Origin: JAPLST01 sp964397565
GTDB lineage: Bacteria; Auribacterota; UBA3054; JAPLST01
Reading direction: 5' to 3'
Assembly (NCBI GenBank): GCA_964397565.1
Contig: CAYNJC010000048.1
Span: 1-31,010 of the forward strand
DNA length: 31,010 nt
Made by a program: the position numbers and the translations under genes. Each line of letters starts with the position of its first letter. The first letter of the stretch is position 1. The notes beneath the pieces are model-generated. The model saw only the letters and a program-made list of their open reading frames with translations, was not told the origin of the DNA and did not search any database. This document shows, one piece after another, positions 22,304 through 31,009 of this stretch.

Positions 22304-25300
22304 ATGAAGACGCATGGACTACTGCTGACTGTTTGTGTGCTGCTGGCGATAAACGCGCTGGCCAATCCGCCCCGAGATGGCGTTAATGGTTGCGACGAGT
22401 CTGTCCCGCCGCTTGTGCGCAAACAGGCCGCCGCATTCAGCGCTGCTATCAACCAGCCCAATCCGCGGATGGCGGCGGAGCGCGCCCCGCGCCGGGATGC
22501 CCTGCGCGCCCGCGACCAACTTGTCCGCAGCGGTGGTGCCGCGGATGCTACGCGTGAGATGGCCGCGGCGGTGACGGACCGCGTGCTGGTCGTGCTGGTC
22601 GAGTTTGCGGGAACAAACCAGTTCACCTGGACGCCCGGCGTCAGCATCTGGGATCCGTTTGGCCAGTGCAATCCCGCCGAGTTCAATGGCTACAGCGTCG
22701 GCGATGCCGCCGCGTCCGTGTACATGGCCACCAACCACAATGTCTCGACGCCGACCAACTTCACCTACATCGGGCCGCTGCACAACGAGATCGCCCGGCC
22801 ATGGTCGGCCGAGGACGCCTCGGGCAGCATGATCTGGACGCCGGACTTCACCACCGCCTACTACTCGAACATCGTCTCGGGTAACGGCGTGGCGTTCTCG
22901 TTCACGCGCACCAATGGCTCAGCGGTGTACAGCGACTACACGGGCAAGTCCGTGCGCGGCTACTTCGACGACATGTCGGCCGGGCGGCATCTGCTGCGGG
23001 GCGACGTGGTGGGCTGGGTGCGCGTGACGAACTCGGTCTGGTGGTATGGCGCGGATCTGTGCCCGGGCGCGCGCTCGGGCGCCTTGGCCGCCCAGAACGG
23101 CGGGATACCCGGCGCGGGCACGCCACGATCACTGGTGCTCGACGCGCTCCAAGCCGTGAAGGCGGCCAATCCGGCGTTCCCCTGGGCTCAGTACGACCAA
23201 AACGGCGATGGCGAGATTGACCATCTGTGGATCATCCATGCCGGCTTGGGCGAGGACGACAGCACCAACTTGCTCGACCGCACGTCGTATGGCGAAGGCG
23301 GCCTGTGGTCGCAAGCCGGCACCATTGCCGGCACCAACGAGATCGTGCCCGGCGTGCGCGTGGGGCCGTACCTGATGGCGCCCGAGAACTGCGGCATCAG
23401 CGTCCTGGCCCACGAATACGCTCACAACCTCGGCGCGGCCGACCTGCTGGCCTATCTGGGCGGTGTCGCCTCGCCGGGATTCTGGACGCTGATGGCGGAC
23501 AACTGGAACGGGTTCCCGACCGGCTTCCTGCCGCCCAGCCTCGATCCGCGAAACTTGGATGAGTGGGGCTGGCTCGAGCCGCAGGTGTTGACCATCCCCA
23601 CCGTGACGACGGTGGTGGTGGGCCAGGCCAGCGCGTTCCCGGGCGGCGCCAACGTGCAGCGCGGCGTGCGCCTGTTGCTGCCCGACCAGCAGATTCCGCA
23701 GATCGTCCAGCCGCGCGGCTCGTACGAATGGTGGGGCGGCAACGACAACCTCGCCAACGCCATGATGACGCTGAAGAGCCCGGTGGCCATTCCCACCAAT
23801 GGTGCGTCGCTCGGGTTCGATCTTGCTTACGGCATCGAATATGAATGGGACTTCCTGTGGGTCCAGGTGTCGGCGAACGGCGGGACAGCATGGACAACGC
23901 TGACCAACAATCACACTATTTCCACCCATGTGGCGGGCTGGATTGGCGACTTGTATGGTTTCACGGGCGACCTTGCCGCCGCGGGCATCGGTGGGTTTAC
24001 CGGCTACAATCCCTCGTTTCCCGCATTCGAAGGGCAAACATTCAACCTCGCGCGGTTTGCCGGCTCGAACCTGCTCGTCCGCTTCTGGTACATGACCGAC
24101 TGGGGTACGGTCTACGAGGGCCCTTACGTGGACAATGTTGCCATCATCTCCGCCGGCGGCACCAACTTTTTTGACGACGCCGAACACGGGGACACCAACT
24201 GGACCTACGCCGTGCCATGGGAACGGGTGGGCGCCACGAATTTTCTGCCGCATGCCTACTATCTGCAATGGCGCAATGTCAATGCGGGCGGTGGCTATGA
24301 CATCGGCCTGGGCGATGCGCGCTGGGAGTTCGGCCCGGCGAACGGCGGCCTGCTGGTCTGGTACGACAACAGCAGATATGAGGACAACGAGGTGATCAGC
24401 CACATGTTTGACGCGCCGGGTGCGGGCCCGAAAGGCCGGTTGCTGCTGGTGGATGCGCATCCCGAGCCATACCGCGATCCGTACTGGGTGACCTATGGCT
24501 ACACCAACGAGGGCGGCAATGTGACCAGCCGGTCGCAGATGCGCGACGCGGCTTTCAGTTTGCGCAATACCGTGCCGTTCATCATGAGGCCGGATAGTGT
24601 CGCCACCAACACTGCGTTTGCCGGCAGGCCTGCGGTGGGCACGTTCAGCGATGCGCTGGGCTACTATCCGGGCTCGGAATTCGTCTCACGCGGGCCGGGC
24701 TATGCCCCGTCTTCCTACAAGTGGGTGACCGCCCAGTTCGATGCAAGCGTGGTGATCCCGGCGAAGGTGTTCTACGGCATCAAGGCGCCGGGCTACACCC
24801 GCAATCAGGAGTTCCGTTACGCTGCCCAACGTACGTCGACGGGCACGCTGGCGTGCTACTATTTAGGCACGGGCACCGGCCTCGGCTATGACGGCGGCTC
24901 GGGCAATCCCATGGACGTGACCGGCCAGTACGGTTGGAACGTCCGCATCCTGAGCCAATCGGACAGCATGGCCACGCTGCTGATCAGCGCCACCACGCTC
25001 GCACAGCCGGTGAACGTTACGCCCGCGGATGGCGCGACCGGCGTATCCCAGCTCGCAACGCTCGTTTCCACCAATTTCGCCGACTCAAGTCCGGCGGCCA
25101 CGCACGCCGCCAGCCAATGGCAGATCAGCACCACCGCGGCGTTCAGCCCCACCATTTGGGACAGCGGCGAGGATGCTCTGCATCTGGCATCCGTCACCGT
25201 GCCGGCTGGCACACTTGGTGTCCTCGGCGAGTATTACTGGCGCGTGCGGTACAAGGATTCGTTCGCGGCGTGGAGCGCGTTCTCGGTGCCGACGCGGTTC

Positions 25301-26467
25301 AGCACGGCTGACAACCCGCGCTATGCCGCCCCCAACGGCGCGGCTATCTGGCCCTATGACTCCTGGCGCAGCGCCGCATCGAATATTCAGGATGCCATTG
25401 ACGCGGCGGCGTTGGGCGCGTCTGTCTTTGTGTCGAACGGCGTGTATCGACTCGCCGCGCAACTCATGCTCACCAACGGCAACGCGGTCCGCAGCATTGC
25501 CGGCGCGGGTGTCACGATGCTGCTCTGCACCAGCGGCGCAAGTCGCGCCGCGCTTGTCGCGCATGCCCGCGCCGTCCTCGATGGCTTCACCGTCACCAAT
25601 GGCACGCTGACCGGCCCGGGCGGCGGCGTGTACCTTGGCACCGGCACCGTGCGCAACTGCGTGATTGCCGGCAACAAGGCCGTGGCCGCCGCTGGCGGCG
25701 GCGTGTACGCGCTGAACGCCACGCTCGACGCATGCACCATCAGCGGCAATGCCGCGGGCACGCTGGGCGGCGGCGTATACGCCGTGCGTTCTGCCATCGC
25801 CGGCTGCACCATCATCGGAAACACGGCCGGCGATTCCGGCGGCGGCTTGGCCGCCCTGACCAGCGTGGTGACCACCTGCGCTATCCAGGACAATCTCTGC
25901 ATGAACCGTGGCGGCGGTGTGTATGCCACGGCCGTCGTCATGCGCAGCTGCCTGGTGTCCGGCAATCTTGCCGGGCAGGACGCCGGCGGTGTGTATCTCG
26001 CGGGCGACTGTTCCATCGAATGCTGTACGTTGGTCGGCAACCAGGCAGGCACGGGCATTCATGGCGGCCTCGCCGCCGAACCCAACGCCAGGACCAGCAT
26101 GGTGCTCAGCGCGATCGTCCGGCTCAACCAACCGTTGAATGCCGATGCCGGAGCGAATGTCGCCTACGCGTTCTCTTGTGTCACGCCCGAGGTGTCCGGC
26201 ACCGCCATGACCACGAACGACCCGCTCTTCGTCGCCGCGGGAGCGGGCAACTACCGGTTGCTCATGGGATCGCCCTGCATTGACGCCGGCACCAACCAGC
26301 CGTGGATGGCGGCCGCGACCGACCTGGATGGCAATCCGCGCATCTGCGACGACCGGGTGGACATGGGCTGCTATGAGCTTGTGCCGGAGCCCACGGGCGC
26401 AGCGGTGGTGGCGATTGGGTGTTGGGTATTGGGTGTGCGCAGGCGCGTATCGCCGGCGGGGCGGTGA
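22304..26467 (+). CDS. Secreted M6-like metallopeptidase with beta-helix and PEP-CTERM tail
   Basis: A 1387-residue exported protein. Signal peptide: residues 1-20 (MKTHGLLLTVCVLLAINALA). An M6-type (immune inhibitor A-like) peptidase domain spans about 80-460: VTDRVLVVLVEFAG, NGDGEIDHLWIIHAG, and the zinc site H370-E-Y-A-H374-N-L-G-A-A-D380, i.e. HExxHxxGxxD. Beta-sandwich segments (about 480-620) resemble InhA accessory domains. A fibronectin-like segment follows (about 900-1003, PADGATGV ... WRVRYKDSFAAWSAF). A right-handed beta-helix (about 1015-1340) has GGGVY units alternating with short strands, and ends with the SPCIDAGTN and DLDGNPRI blocks. The tail VPEP-hydrophobic-RRR gives PEP-CTERM sorting. 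ATG 22304 has AAGGA six bases upstream; an in-frame ATG at 22274 is less likely. Likely a cell-surface protease acting on extracellular protein or glycan-bound material. Confidence 0.88.
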   Translation: MKTHGLLLTVCVLLAINALANPPRDGVNGCDESVPPLVRKQAAAFSAAINQPNPRMAAERAPRRDALRARDQLVRSGGAADATREMAAAVTDRVLVVLVEFAGTNQFTWTPGVSIWDPFGQCNPAEFNGYSVGDAAASVYMATNHNVSTPTNFTYIGPLHNEIARPWSAEDASGSMIWTPDFTTAYYSNIVSGNGVAFSFTRTNGSAVYSDYTGKSVRGYFDDMSAGRHLLRGDVVGWVRVTNSVWWYGADLCPGARSGALAAQNGGIPGAGTPRSLVLDALQAVKAANPAFPWAQYDQNGDGEIDHLWIIHAGLGEDDSTNLLDRTSYGEGGLWSQAGTIAGTNEIVPGVRVGPYLMAPENCGISVLAHEYAHNLGAADLLAYLGGVASPGFWTLMADNWNGFPTGFLPPSLDPRNLDEWGWLEPQVLTIPTVTTVVVGQASAFPGGANVQRGVRLLLPDQQIPQIVQPRGSYEWWGGNDNLANAMMTLKSPVAIPTNGASLGFDLAYGIEYEWDFLWVQVSANGGTAWTTLTNNHTISTHVAGWIGDLYGFTGDLAAAGIGGFTGYNPSFPAFEGQTFNLARFAGSNLLVRFWYMTDWGTVYEGPYVDNVAIISAGGTNFFDDAEHGDTNWTYAVPWERVGATNFLPHAYYLQWRNVNAGGGYDIGLGDARWEFGPANGGLLVWYDNSRYEDNEVISHMFDAPGAGPKGRLLLVDAHPEPYRDPYWVTYGYTNEGGNVTSRSQMRDAAFSLRNTVPFIMRPDSVATNTAFAGRPAVGTFSDALGYYPGSEFVSRGPGYAPSSYKWVTAQFDASVVIPAKVFYGIKAPGYTRNQEFRYAAQRTSTGTLACYYLGTGTGLGYDGGSGNPMDVTGQYGWNVRILSQSDSMATLLISATTLAQPVNVTPADGATGVSQLATLVSTNFADSSPAATHAASQWQISTTAAFSPTIWDSGEDALHLASVTVPAGTLGVLGEYYWRVRYKDSFAAWSAFSVPTRFSTADNPRYAAPNGAAIWPYDSWRSAASNIQDAIDAAALGASVFVSNGVYRLAAQLMLTNGNAVRSIAGAGVTMLLCTSGASRAALVAHARAVLDGFTVTNGTLTGPGGGVYLGTGTVRNCVIAGNKAVAAAGGGVYALNATLDACTISGNAAGTLGGGVYAVRSAIAGCTIIGNTAGDSGGGLAALTSVVTTCAIQDNLCMNRGGGVYATAVVMRSCLVSGNLAGQDAGGVYLAGDCSIECCTLVGNQAGTGIHGGLAAEPNARTSMVLSAIVRLNQPLNADAGANVAYAFSCVTPEVSGTAMTTNDPLFVAAGAGNYRLLMGSPCIDAGTNQPWMAAATDLDGNPRICDDRVDMGCYELVPEPTGAAVVAIGCWVLGVRRRVSPAGR

Positions 26468-26508
26468 AGTGGTATTTTGTGGCAAGCTCAGCAGCGCCAC
26501 AGCACGTG

Positions 26509-26625
26509 ACAAACAACAAAAAATGTCGATTGTGACAGCGATGTTTGCCACAGATTGACGCAGATGGCCACGGATGCAGTGGCAACCACAGCGTGGTCGC
26601 CGGGCCGGCGACCCTCCCGCGGAAT
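26509..26625 (+). repeat. Composite repeat, second copy
   Basis: ACAAACAACAAAAAATGTCG (26509-26528) plus ATTG, then CACAGATTGACGCAGATGG, then GGCAACCACAGCGTGGTCGCCG and one GTCGCCG..CCGGCGACC unit (26588-26625). Order and about 70-base spacing match 21927-22040. It follows the M6 gene by 41 bases. Confidence 0.7.
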
Positions 26626-26687
26626 ATGGCGCCCGCGTGGTGGTCTTCGCGGCATGCGGTGCAAAGGCAGGAGTTGCGACACGATAG

Positions 26688-26732
26688 TTGACAACGCAAC
26701 CATTACTATGCTATATTGGTTGCAGATGCAAC
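26688..26732 (+). promoter_or_regulatory. Promoter and operator of the marR-macAB operon
   Basis: TTGACA (26688-26693), an 18-base spacer and TATATT (26712-26717). GCAACC (26696-26701) and GGTTGC (26718-26723) flank the -10, and GTTGCA-GA-TGCAAC (26719-26732) is a perfect palindrome at the start site. MarR proteins bind such sites, so autorepression of the whole operon is likely. Confidence 0.8.
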
Positions 26733-26751
26733 TAATCCACCGACGATCCCC

Positions 26752-27225
26752 ATGCTGACCCGCCCGCGCCACCCGCAGCCACCCTCGCTCGGCCGCCTGA
26801 TCGCCTGCCTCGAACGGCAGGGCCGGCACCATTTCGAGCGCGAACTCGAACCCTGCGGTCTGGGCGCCAACACGCACCGCATTATCAGCATGCTGTATCA
26901 TCGCGGCGGCTGCCAGCAGAACGAGTTGAGCGACGCGCTGGTGCTGGACAAGGCCACTATGAGTCGGGCGGTCAAGCGGCTGCTGGATGCCGGCTATGTG
27001 CGCCGCCGGCGCGCCGCACGCGATGGACGCGCCTATCGCATTTCTCTGACGCCCAAGGCCGTCGGCGTCATGCCGGCGATCCGCGAGGCCCGACAGCTGT
27101 GGACGCGCATCCTGTCCGCCGGCTTAAGCCCGCGCGAGAAGGCCAGCGCGGTGCGCCTGCTCGAGCGCATGCATCAGAACGCGCTCGCTCATCGCCGTGA
27201 ACATCCACCGCAGGGGAAATCATGA
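26752..27225 (+). CDS. MarR family transcriptional regulator
   Basis: A 157-residue winged-helix repressor. Residues about 38-110 form the MarR fold: LGANTHRIISMLYHRGGCQQNELSDALVLDK as helices 2-3, then the recognition helix ATMSRAVKRLLDAGYV, and the wing RRRRAARDGRAYRISLTPKAV with its conserved Asp-Gly-Arg. N- and C-terminal helices should dimerise. The start is ATG 26752; an in-frame upstream TTG would lie inside the promoter. It is the first gene of a four-gene operon and shares ATGA with the membrane-fusion gene. The palindromes over its own promoter fit repression relieved by a toxic ligand. Regulated drug or envelope-stress export is the natural reading, but the ligand is unknown. Confidence 0.9.
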   Translation: MLTRPRHPQPPSLGRLIACLERQGRHHFERELEPCGLGANTHRIISMLYHRGGCQQNELSDALVLDKATMSRAVKRLLDAGYVRRRRAARDGRAYRISLTPKAVGVMPAIREARQLWTRILSAGLSPREKASAVRLLERMHQNALAHRREHPPQGKS

Positions 27226-28607
27226 AAGGACTGTTTATGCCGGTGCGCATGCTGGCGCGGTTGATCCCGCGGCAGCGGGGTGCGCGCGCATTGTTTTTTG
27301 TTGGCACGGGTTTGGCGTTGCTGGCGTTGGGCAGCGTGGCGGCGCGGGTCTGGCTGCGCAACGGGCGCGCAGAGGAAGTCCGGGCGTTGCAGCCCGTTCG
27401 CGGTCCGATCCGCATGACGGTCGAGTGCAACGGGCGCGTGGTCTCACACTTGGATGTGGACATCAAGTGCAAGGCCAGCGGGCAGATTACCGCGGTCCCG
27501 CACGACGTCAGCGATGTCGTCAAACAAGGCGACTTGCTGGTGCAACTGGACCCGGTGGACGAGACCCGGCGCGTGCGGCAGGCGGCGGTGCGCATGGCCT
27601 CGGCCCAAGCGAAGCTGGCGCAGGCGCAGCAGGAGCTGACCATGGCCAAGGCGCAACTCACGCAGGACGAGCTGCGGGCGGCGGCGGATTTGGCGTCGGC
27701 CCGGGTGCGTGCCAAGGACGCCTGCGCCAAGGCCGAGCGCATGACGACCTTGCTCCAGGATGGCCAGGTCAGCGATGAACTGGCGGAGACGGCGCGGACG
27801 GTGGCGGCAGTGGCGGCGGCGGCATTGACCAACGCCCTGGTGGGGATGGAGGAGTTGAAGATTGCGCGCGACGCGCTCGAAGTCCGACGCCAGGACGTCG
27901 CGCTGGCCGAGGCGCAACTGCGCTCGGATGAGATTGACCATGAAATCGCGCAACAACGTCTGAAGGAGACCAAGGTCTTCGCGCCGATGGACGGCACGAT
28001 CGCCGCGCGCAACGTGCAGAGTGGCCAGATCATCTCATCGCCGATGAGCAGCGTGGGTGAGGGCACAACCTTGATGCTGCTGTCGGATTTGTCGCGCATG
28101 TATGTCTTGGCCTCGGTGGACGAGAGCGACATCGGCCACATCCAGGTGGGCCAGCGGGCCATGGTCACGACCGACTCCTTTCCGGGGGATGAACTGACGG
28201 GCATTGTCACGCGGATTGCGACGGCGGGTTCAAGCGTCGCGGAAGTCGTCACGTTCGAGGTCAAGGTTGAAGTCGTGGACGAGCGCAAACAGAAGCTGCG
28301 CCCGGCCATGACGGCGAACGTCTCGGTGCTGGCGGCGGAGCTGCAGAACGCGCTGTTGCTGCCGACCGAAGCGGTGGTGCGCAAGCGCGGGCGTGTCTAC
28401 GCCCTGGTGCAGACGCCGGGCGGGGTCGAACAACGCGAGATCGAGGTCGGCATCGAAGACGGGACCGAGGTTGAAATCGTGCGCGGGTTGGACGAGCGCG
28501 ACATGGTCGTCCTGCCGGGCAGCGCGGCACAGAGCCGCTGGGCCAAGCTACGCGCCGAACACAGCGAGCGCATGCGCGGGCGCATGACGGGCGGAGGAGG
28601 ATTCTAA
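27222..28607 (+). CDS. macA: MacA-like periplasmic adaptor (membrane fusion) protein
   Basis: A 461-residue HlyD/MacA-type adaptor linking an inner-membrane ABC transporter to an outer-membrane channel. It has an N-terminal membrane anchor (about 22-45, GARALFFVGTGLALLALGSVAA). A first biotinyl-lipoyl half follows (VDIKCKASGQITAV, VVKQGDLLVQLD), then a long coiled-coil hairpin (about 120-245, rich in Ala, Gln, Glu). The second lipoyl half is TKVFAPMDGTIAARNVQSGQII, then the beta-barrel (MYVLASVDESDIGHIQVGQ), and LLLPTEAVVRK before a membrane-proximal domain. ATG 27222 overlaps the marR stop and has AGGGGA upstream. Between its stop and the ATPase lies a seven-codon ATG frame of no clear meaning. 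No TolC-like gene follows within the window. Confidence 0.9.
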   Translation: MKGLFMPVRMLARLIPRQRGARALFFVGTGLALLALGSVAARVWLRNGRAEEVRALQPVRGPIRMTVECNGRVVSHLDVDIKCKASGQITAVPHDVSDVVKQGDLLVQLDPVDETRRVRQAAVRMASAQAKLAQAQQELTMAKAQLTQDELRAAADLASARVRAKDACAKAERMTTLLQDGQVSDELAETARTVAAVAAAALTNALVGMEELKIARDALEVRRQDVALAEAQLRSDEIDHEIAQQRLKETKVFAPMDGTIAARNVQSGQIISSPMSSVGEGTTLMLLSDLSRMYVLASVDESDIGHIQVGQRAMVTTDSFPGDELTGIVTRIATAGSSVAEVVTFEVKVEVVDERKQKLRPAMTANVSVLAAELQNALLLPTEAVVRKRGRVYALVQTPGGVEQREIEVGIEDGTEVEIVRGLDERDMVVLPGSAAQSRWAKLRAEHSERMRGRMTGGGGF

Positions 28608-28634
28608 CATGGGCGCCAGCGTGCGGGTGTAGCC

Positions 28635-29327
28635 ATGGTAGCACTGCCTGCGACGACGCCGGGCGCGGCTGCGGTGATCCGCGGCGAGAACCTGGTCAAG
28701 ACTTACTGGCTGGGCGAGAACATGATCCGCGCACTTGACGGGGTCGACTTCGAGATTTGCGCGGGCGAGAAAGTCGCCATCACTGGGCCGTCGGGCAGTG
28801 GCAAGTCAACCTTGATGCACATCATCGGCTGCCTGGACCTGCCCGACAGCGGGCGCCTGCTGCTGGGGGGCGAGGACGTCTCGTCCTATTCGGAAAACCG
28901 TCTGGCGGCCGTGCGCAACCGGCGGATTGGTTTCGTCTTTCAGAGCTTCAACCTGCTGCCGCGGCTGACCGCATTGGAAAATGTGGAGTTGCCGCTGCTG
29001 TACGCCGGCCACCATGACGCCAAAGACCGCGCCCAGGAGGCCTTGGAGACCGTCGGGCTGGGGCACCGGTTGCACCACGAGCCCGCCCAGCTCTCGGGCG
29101 GCCAGCACCAGCGGGTGGCCATCGCGCGCGCCCTGGTCACCAATCCGGACATCATCCTGGCGGACGAGCCGACGGGCAACCTTGATTCACACGCCGGCGA
29201 GGAGGTCATGGCGCTGTTTGACACGCTCAACGCCCAGGGCCGCACGATCGTGATCGTGACCCACGAACAGCTGGTGGCCCGGCACTGCCCGCGCCAGCTG
29301 CACATTTATGACGGCAAGATTCGCTGA
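28635..29327 (+). CDS. MacB/LolD-like ABC transporter ATPase
   Basis: A 230-residue cytoplasmic ATPase of the MacB/LolD/FtsE class. Motifs are Walker A GPSGSGKS (51-58), Q-loop Q103 (GFVFQSFNLLP), signature LSGGQ (153-157) then HQRVAIARAL, Walker B IILADE (173-178) with PTGNLD, and H210 in VTHE. It powers the permease that starts ten bases after its stop. In E. coli MacB, ATPase and permease are fused; here they are separate, as in many other phyla (YknYZ type). No strong ribosome site, so translation may be coupled to macA. Confidence 0.93.
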   Translation: MVALPATTPGAAAVIRGENLVKTYWLGENMIRALDGVDFEICAGEKVAITGPSGSGKSTLMHIIGCLDLPDSGRLLLGGEDVSSYSENRLAAVRNRRIGFVFQSFNLLPRLTALENVELPLLYAGHHDAKDRAQEALETVGLGHRLHHEPAQLSGGQHQRVAIARALVTNPDIILADEPTGNLDSHAGEEVMALFDTLNAQGRTIVIVTHEQLVARHCPRQLHIYDGKIR

Positions 29328-29336
29328 GGCCCGCCG

Positions 29337-30548
29337 ATGCTGTTCTGGACCATTGTCAAAGTCGCGCTGAAGAGCCTGCTGGCGAACAAAACGCGCTCGT
29401 TCCTGGCCGTGCTGGGCATCATCATCGGCGTGACGGCCGTGATCTCGATGCTGGCGGTCGGCGCCGGCGCGCAACAGCAGATCGTGGACCGCGTCAATTC
29501 GATGGGCTCCAACATGCTGAGCGTGCGGCCGAACTGGCGGCCGGCCGCGGGCGCGCGCGGCGGGTCAATGGAGCACTTGACGCTTGATGATCTCGAGGCC
29601 ATTCTCAATGTGCCCGGCGTCTCGATGGTGGCGCCGCTGGTCTACGGTAACGCCCAGCTCAAGTACTACAGTAAGAACACGCCCACGACGATTCTGGGCA
29701 CTGCCCTGACGTATGCGAGCATCGCCAATATGGAGCTCACGCACGGGCGCTTCTTCAGCGAGGGTGAAACCGAGCGCATGGCGCACGTGGTCGTGCTGGG
29801 CCCCGTCACGGCGACGGCGCTCTTCGGCGAGGGGGTCAATCCCGTGGACGAAGTCATCAAGATTAACGGCGCGGACTACAAGGTGGTGGGCGTGCTGAAG
29901 CCCAAGGGCTCGATGGGCCGCTGGAATCCGGATGACCGCGCCATCATCCCCTACACCACCGCGATGGACAAGCTGCTGGGGATTACCGACCTGCACGAAG
30001 TCAACATCAACGTAGAGAAACTCGACGAGATGAACAACGTTGAGGACCAGGTGCTGGCGATGCTCTACCGGCGCTACCGCATCCCGACCGACGACGAAGC
30101 GGAGCACTATCACGTGCACAACCAGTCCGAGCTGATCGAGACGGCCAGCAGTGTCAGCCGCACCTTCGCGATCCTGCTGGGAACCGTGGCGAGCATCTCG
30201 CTGCTCGTCGGCGGCATTGGCATCATGAACATCATGCTGGTGACCGTGACCGAGCGCACGCGCGAAATCGGCATTCGCAAAGCCATCGGCGCCAAGCGCG
30301 GCGACATCCTGATACAGTTCCTGCTCGAAGCCCTGATCATGAGTTGCCTGGGCGGCTTGTTCGGCGTGTTGCTCGGCATCGGCAGCGCCTGGATCATTGG
30401 CCGCATGACTAATTACATCACCCTCACCCAGCCCTCCAGCGTCATCCTGGCCCTGAGCGTCTCAATGGCGGTCGGCATCTTCTTTGGCTACTATCCGGCG
30501 CATCGCGCGGCCCGCCTGGCGCCCATCGACGCCCTGCGTTACGAGTAA
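29337..30548 (+). CDS. macB: MacB-like ABC transporter permease
   Basis: A 403-residue permease with the type VII ABC topology: one N-terminal membrane helix (about 20-42, SFLAVLGIIIGVTAVISML), a large periplasmic MacB_PCD domain (about 45-275), then three C-terminal helices in the FtsX domain (about 280-400). The signature VGGIGIMNIMLVTVTERTREIGIRKAIGA follows the first of these, and the end reads YYPAHRAARLAPIDALRYE. These proteins do not move substrate through the membrane; they drive periplasmic substrate to an outer-membrane channel by mechanotransmission. It completes marR-macA-ATPase-permease. No terminator is obvious within 100 bases after the stop. Confidence 0.93.
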   Translation: MLFWTIVKVALKSLLANKTRSFLAVLGIIIGVTAVISMLAVGAGAQQQIVDRVNSMGSNMLSVRPNWRPAAGARGGSMEHLTLDDLEAILNVPGVSMVAPLVYGNAQLKYYSKNTPTTILGTALTYASIANMELTHGRFFSEGETERMAHVVVLGPVTATALFGEGVNPVDEVIKINGADYKVVGVLKPKGSMGRWNPDDRAIIPYTTAMDKLLGITDLHEVNINVEKLDEMNNVEDQVLAMLYRRYRIPTDDEAEHYHVHNQSELIETASSVSRTFAILLGTVASISLLVGGIGIMNIMLVTVTERTREIGIRKAIGAKRGDILIQFLLEALIMSCLGGLFGVLLGIGSAWIIGRMTNYITLTQPSSVILALSVSMAVGIFFGYYPAHRAARLAPIDALRYE

Positions 30549-30731
30549 CGAGCTGCCGCCGCTGGCACCCCTCGCCGCGCGCATGGCGGGCATGTAGCGC
30601 ACAAGCTCCCGAGCCTGGCAAGAAAGCCCGCATACTCTGTAGCATCAGAAATAGAGCGCGCCCGCCGTAGTAATGTCAATTATAAAGGCCAGACACAACC
30701 CCACCTTGATTGTAATGATAGTCGGCAAAGA
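30549..30731. other. Spacer after the efflux operon
   Basis: I see no gene. Base composition falls from GC-rich to AT-rich near 30660, suggesting a junction with different DNA. Confidence 0.4.
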
Positions 30732-30987
30732 TTATAACTGGGCAAAACGGTCGCTCACACCTCCTTTAGTGCTTGTTAATGAGTGTTCCATATAGTTCTG
30801 ACATGTGTCGTGCGAATTCGACGGGATGTACATCCGCCCACTTTTTCCAATCTGATCGAAGACCGGGTAGTTCCTGAATATCATATCCCGTGTCGCAAGA
30901 GCGATGACGTCTCCTATTCTTTTGGCCCTTTGCCGCAGATTGATAGAGCCATGATTCTAGTGTAGTGTTACAGTAATAACTTGACAA
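30732..30987 (-). pseudogene. Possible degraded minus-strand gene
   Basis: Two minus-strand frames stay open here. One (30987 to 30766, TTG start) encodes 73 residues ending MSELYGTLINKH. The other (30956 to 30732, no start until ATG 30884) reads KRIGDVIALATRDMIF and ends VSDRFAQL. Both have protein-like composition, and AAAGGAGGTG lies after the first stop. That could be a frameshifted remnant or a pair of small genes. I recognise no family. Confidence 0.25.
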
Positions 30988-31009
30988 TGCAAGCTTGTTA
31001 TGCTATAGT
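30981..31009 (+). promoter_or_regulatory. Strong promoter facing out of the window
   Basis: TTGACA (30981-30986), a 17-base spacer and TATAGT (31004-31009) with an upstream TGC giving an extended -10. It should drive a gene beyond 31010. Confidence 0.75.

Noticed and set aside
26716..26751. Earlier TTG start for the MarR gene
   Set aside because: It would lie within the -10 box and operator, so it could not be in the transcript.
30900..30987. N-terminus of a type I restriction methyltransferase (TLESWLY resembles TLESWLW of HsdM)
   Set aside because: The likeness covers only a few residues and nothing after it fits the family.
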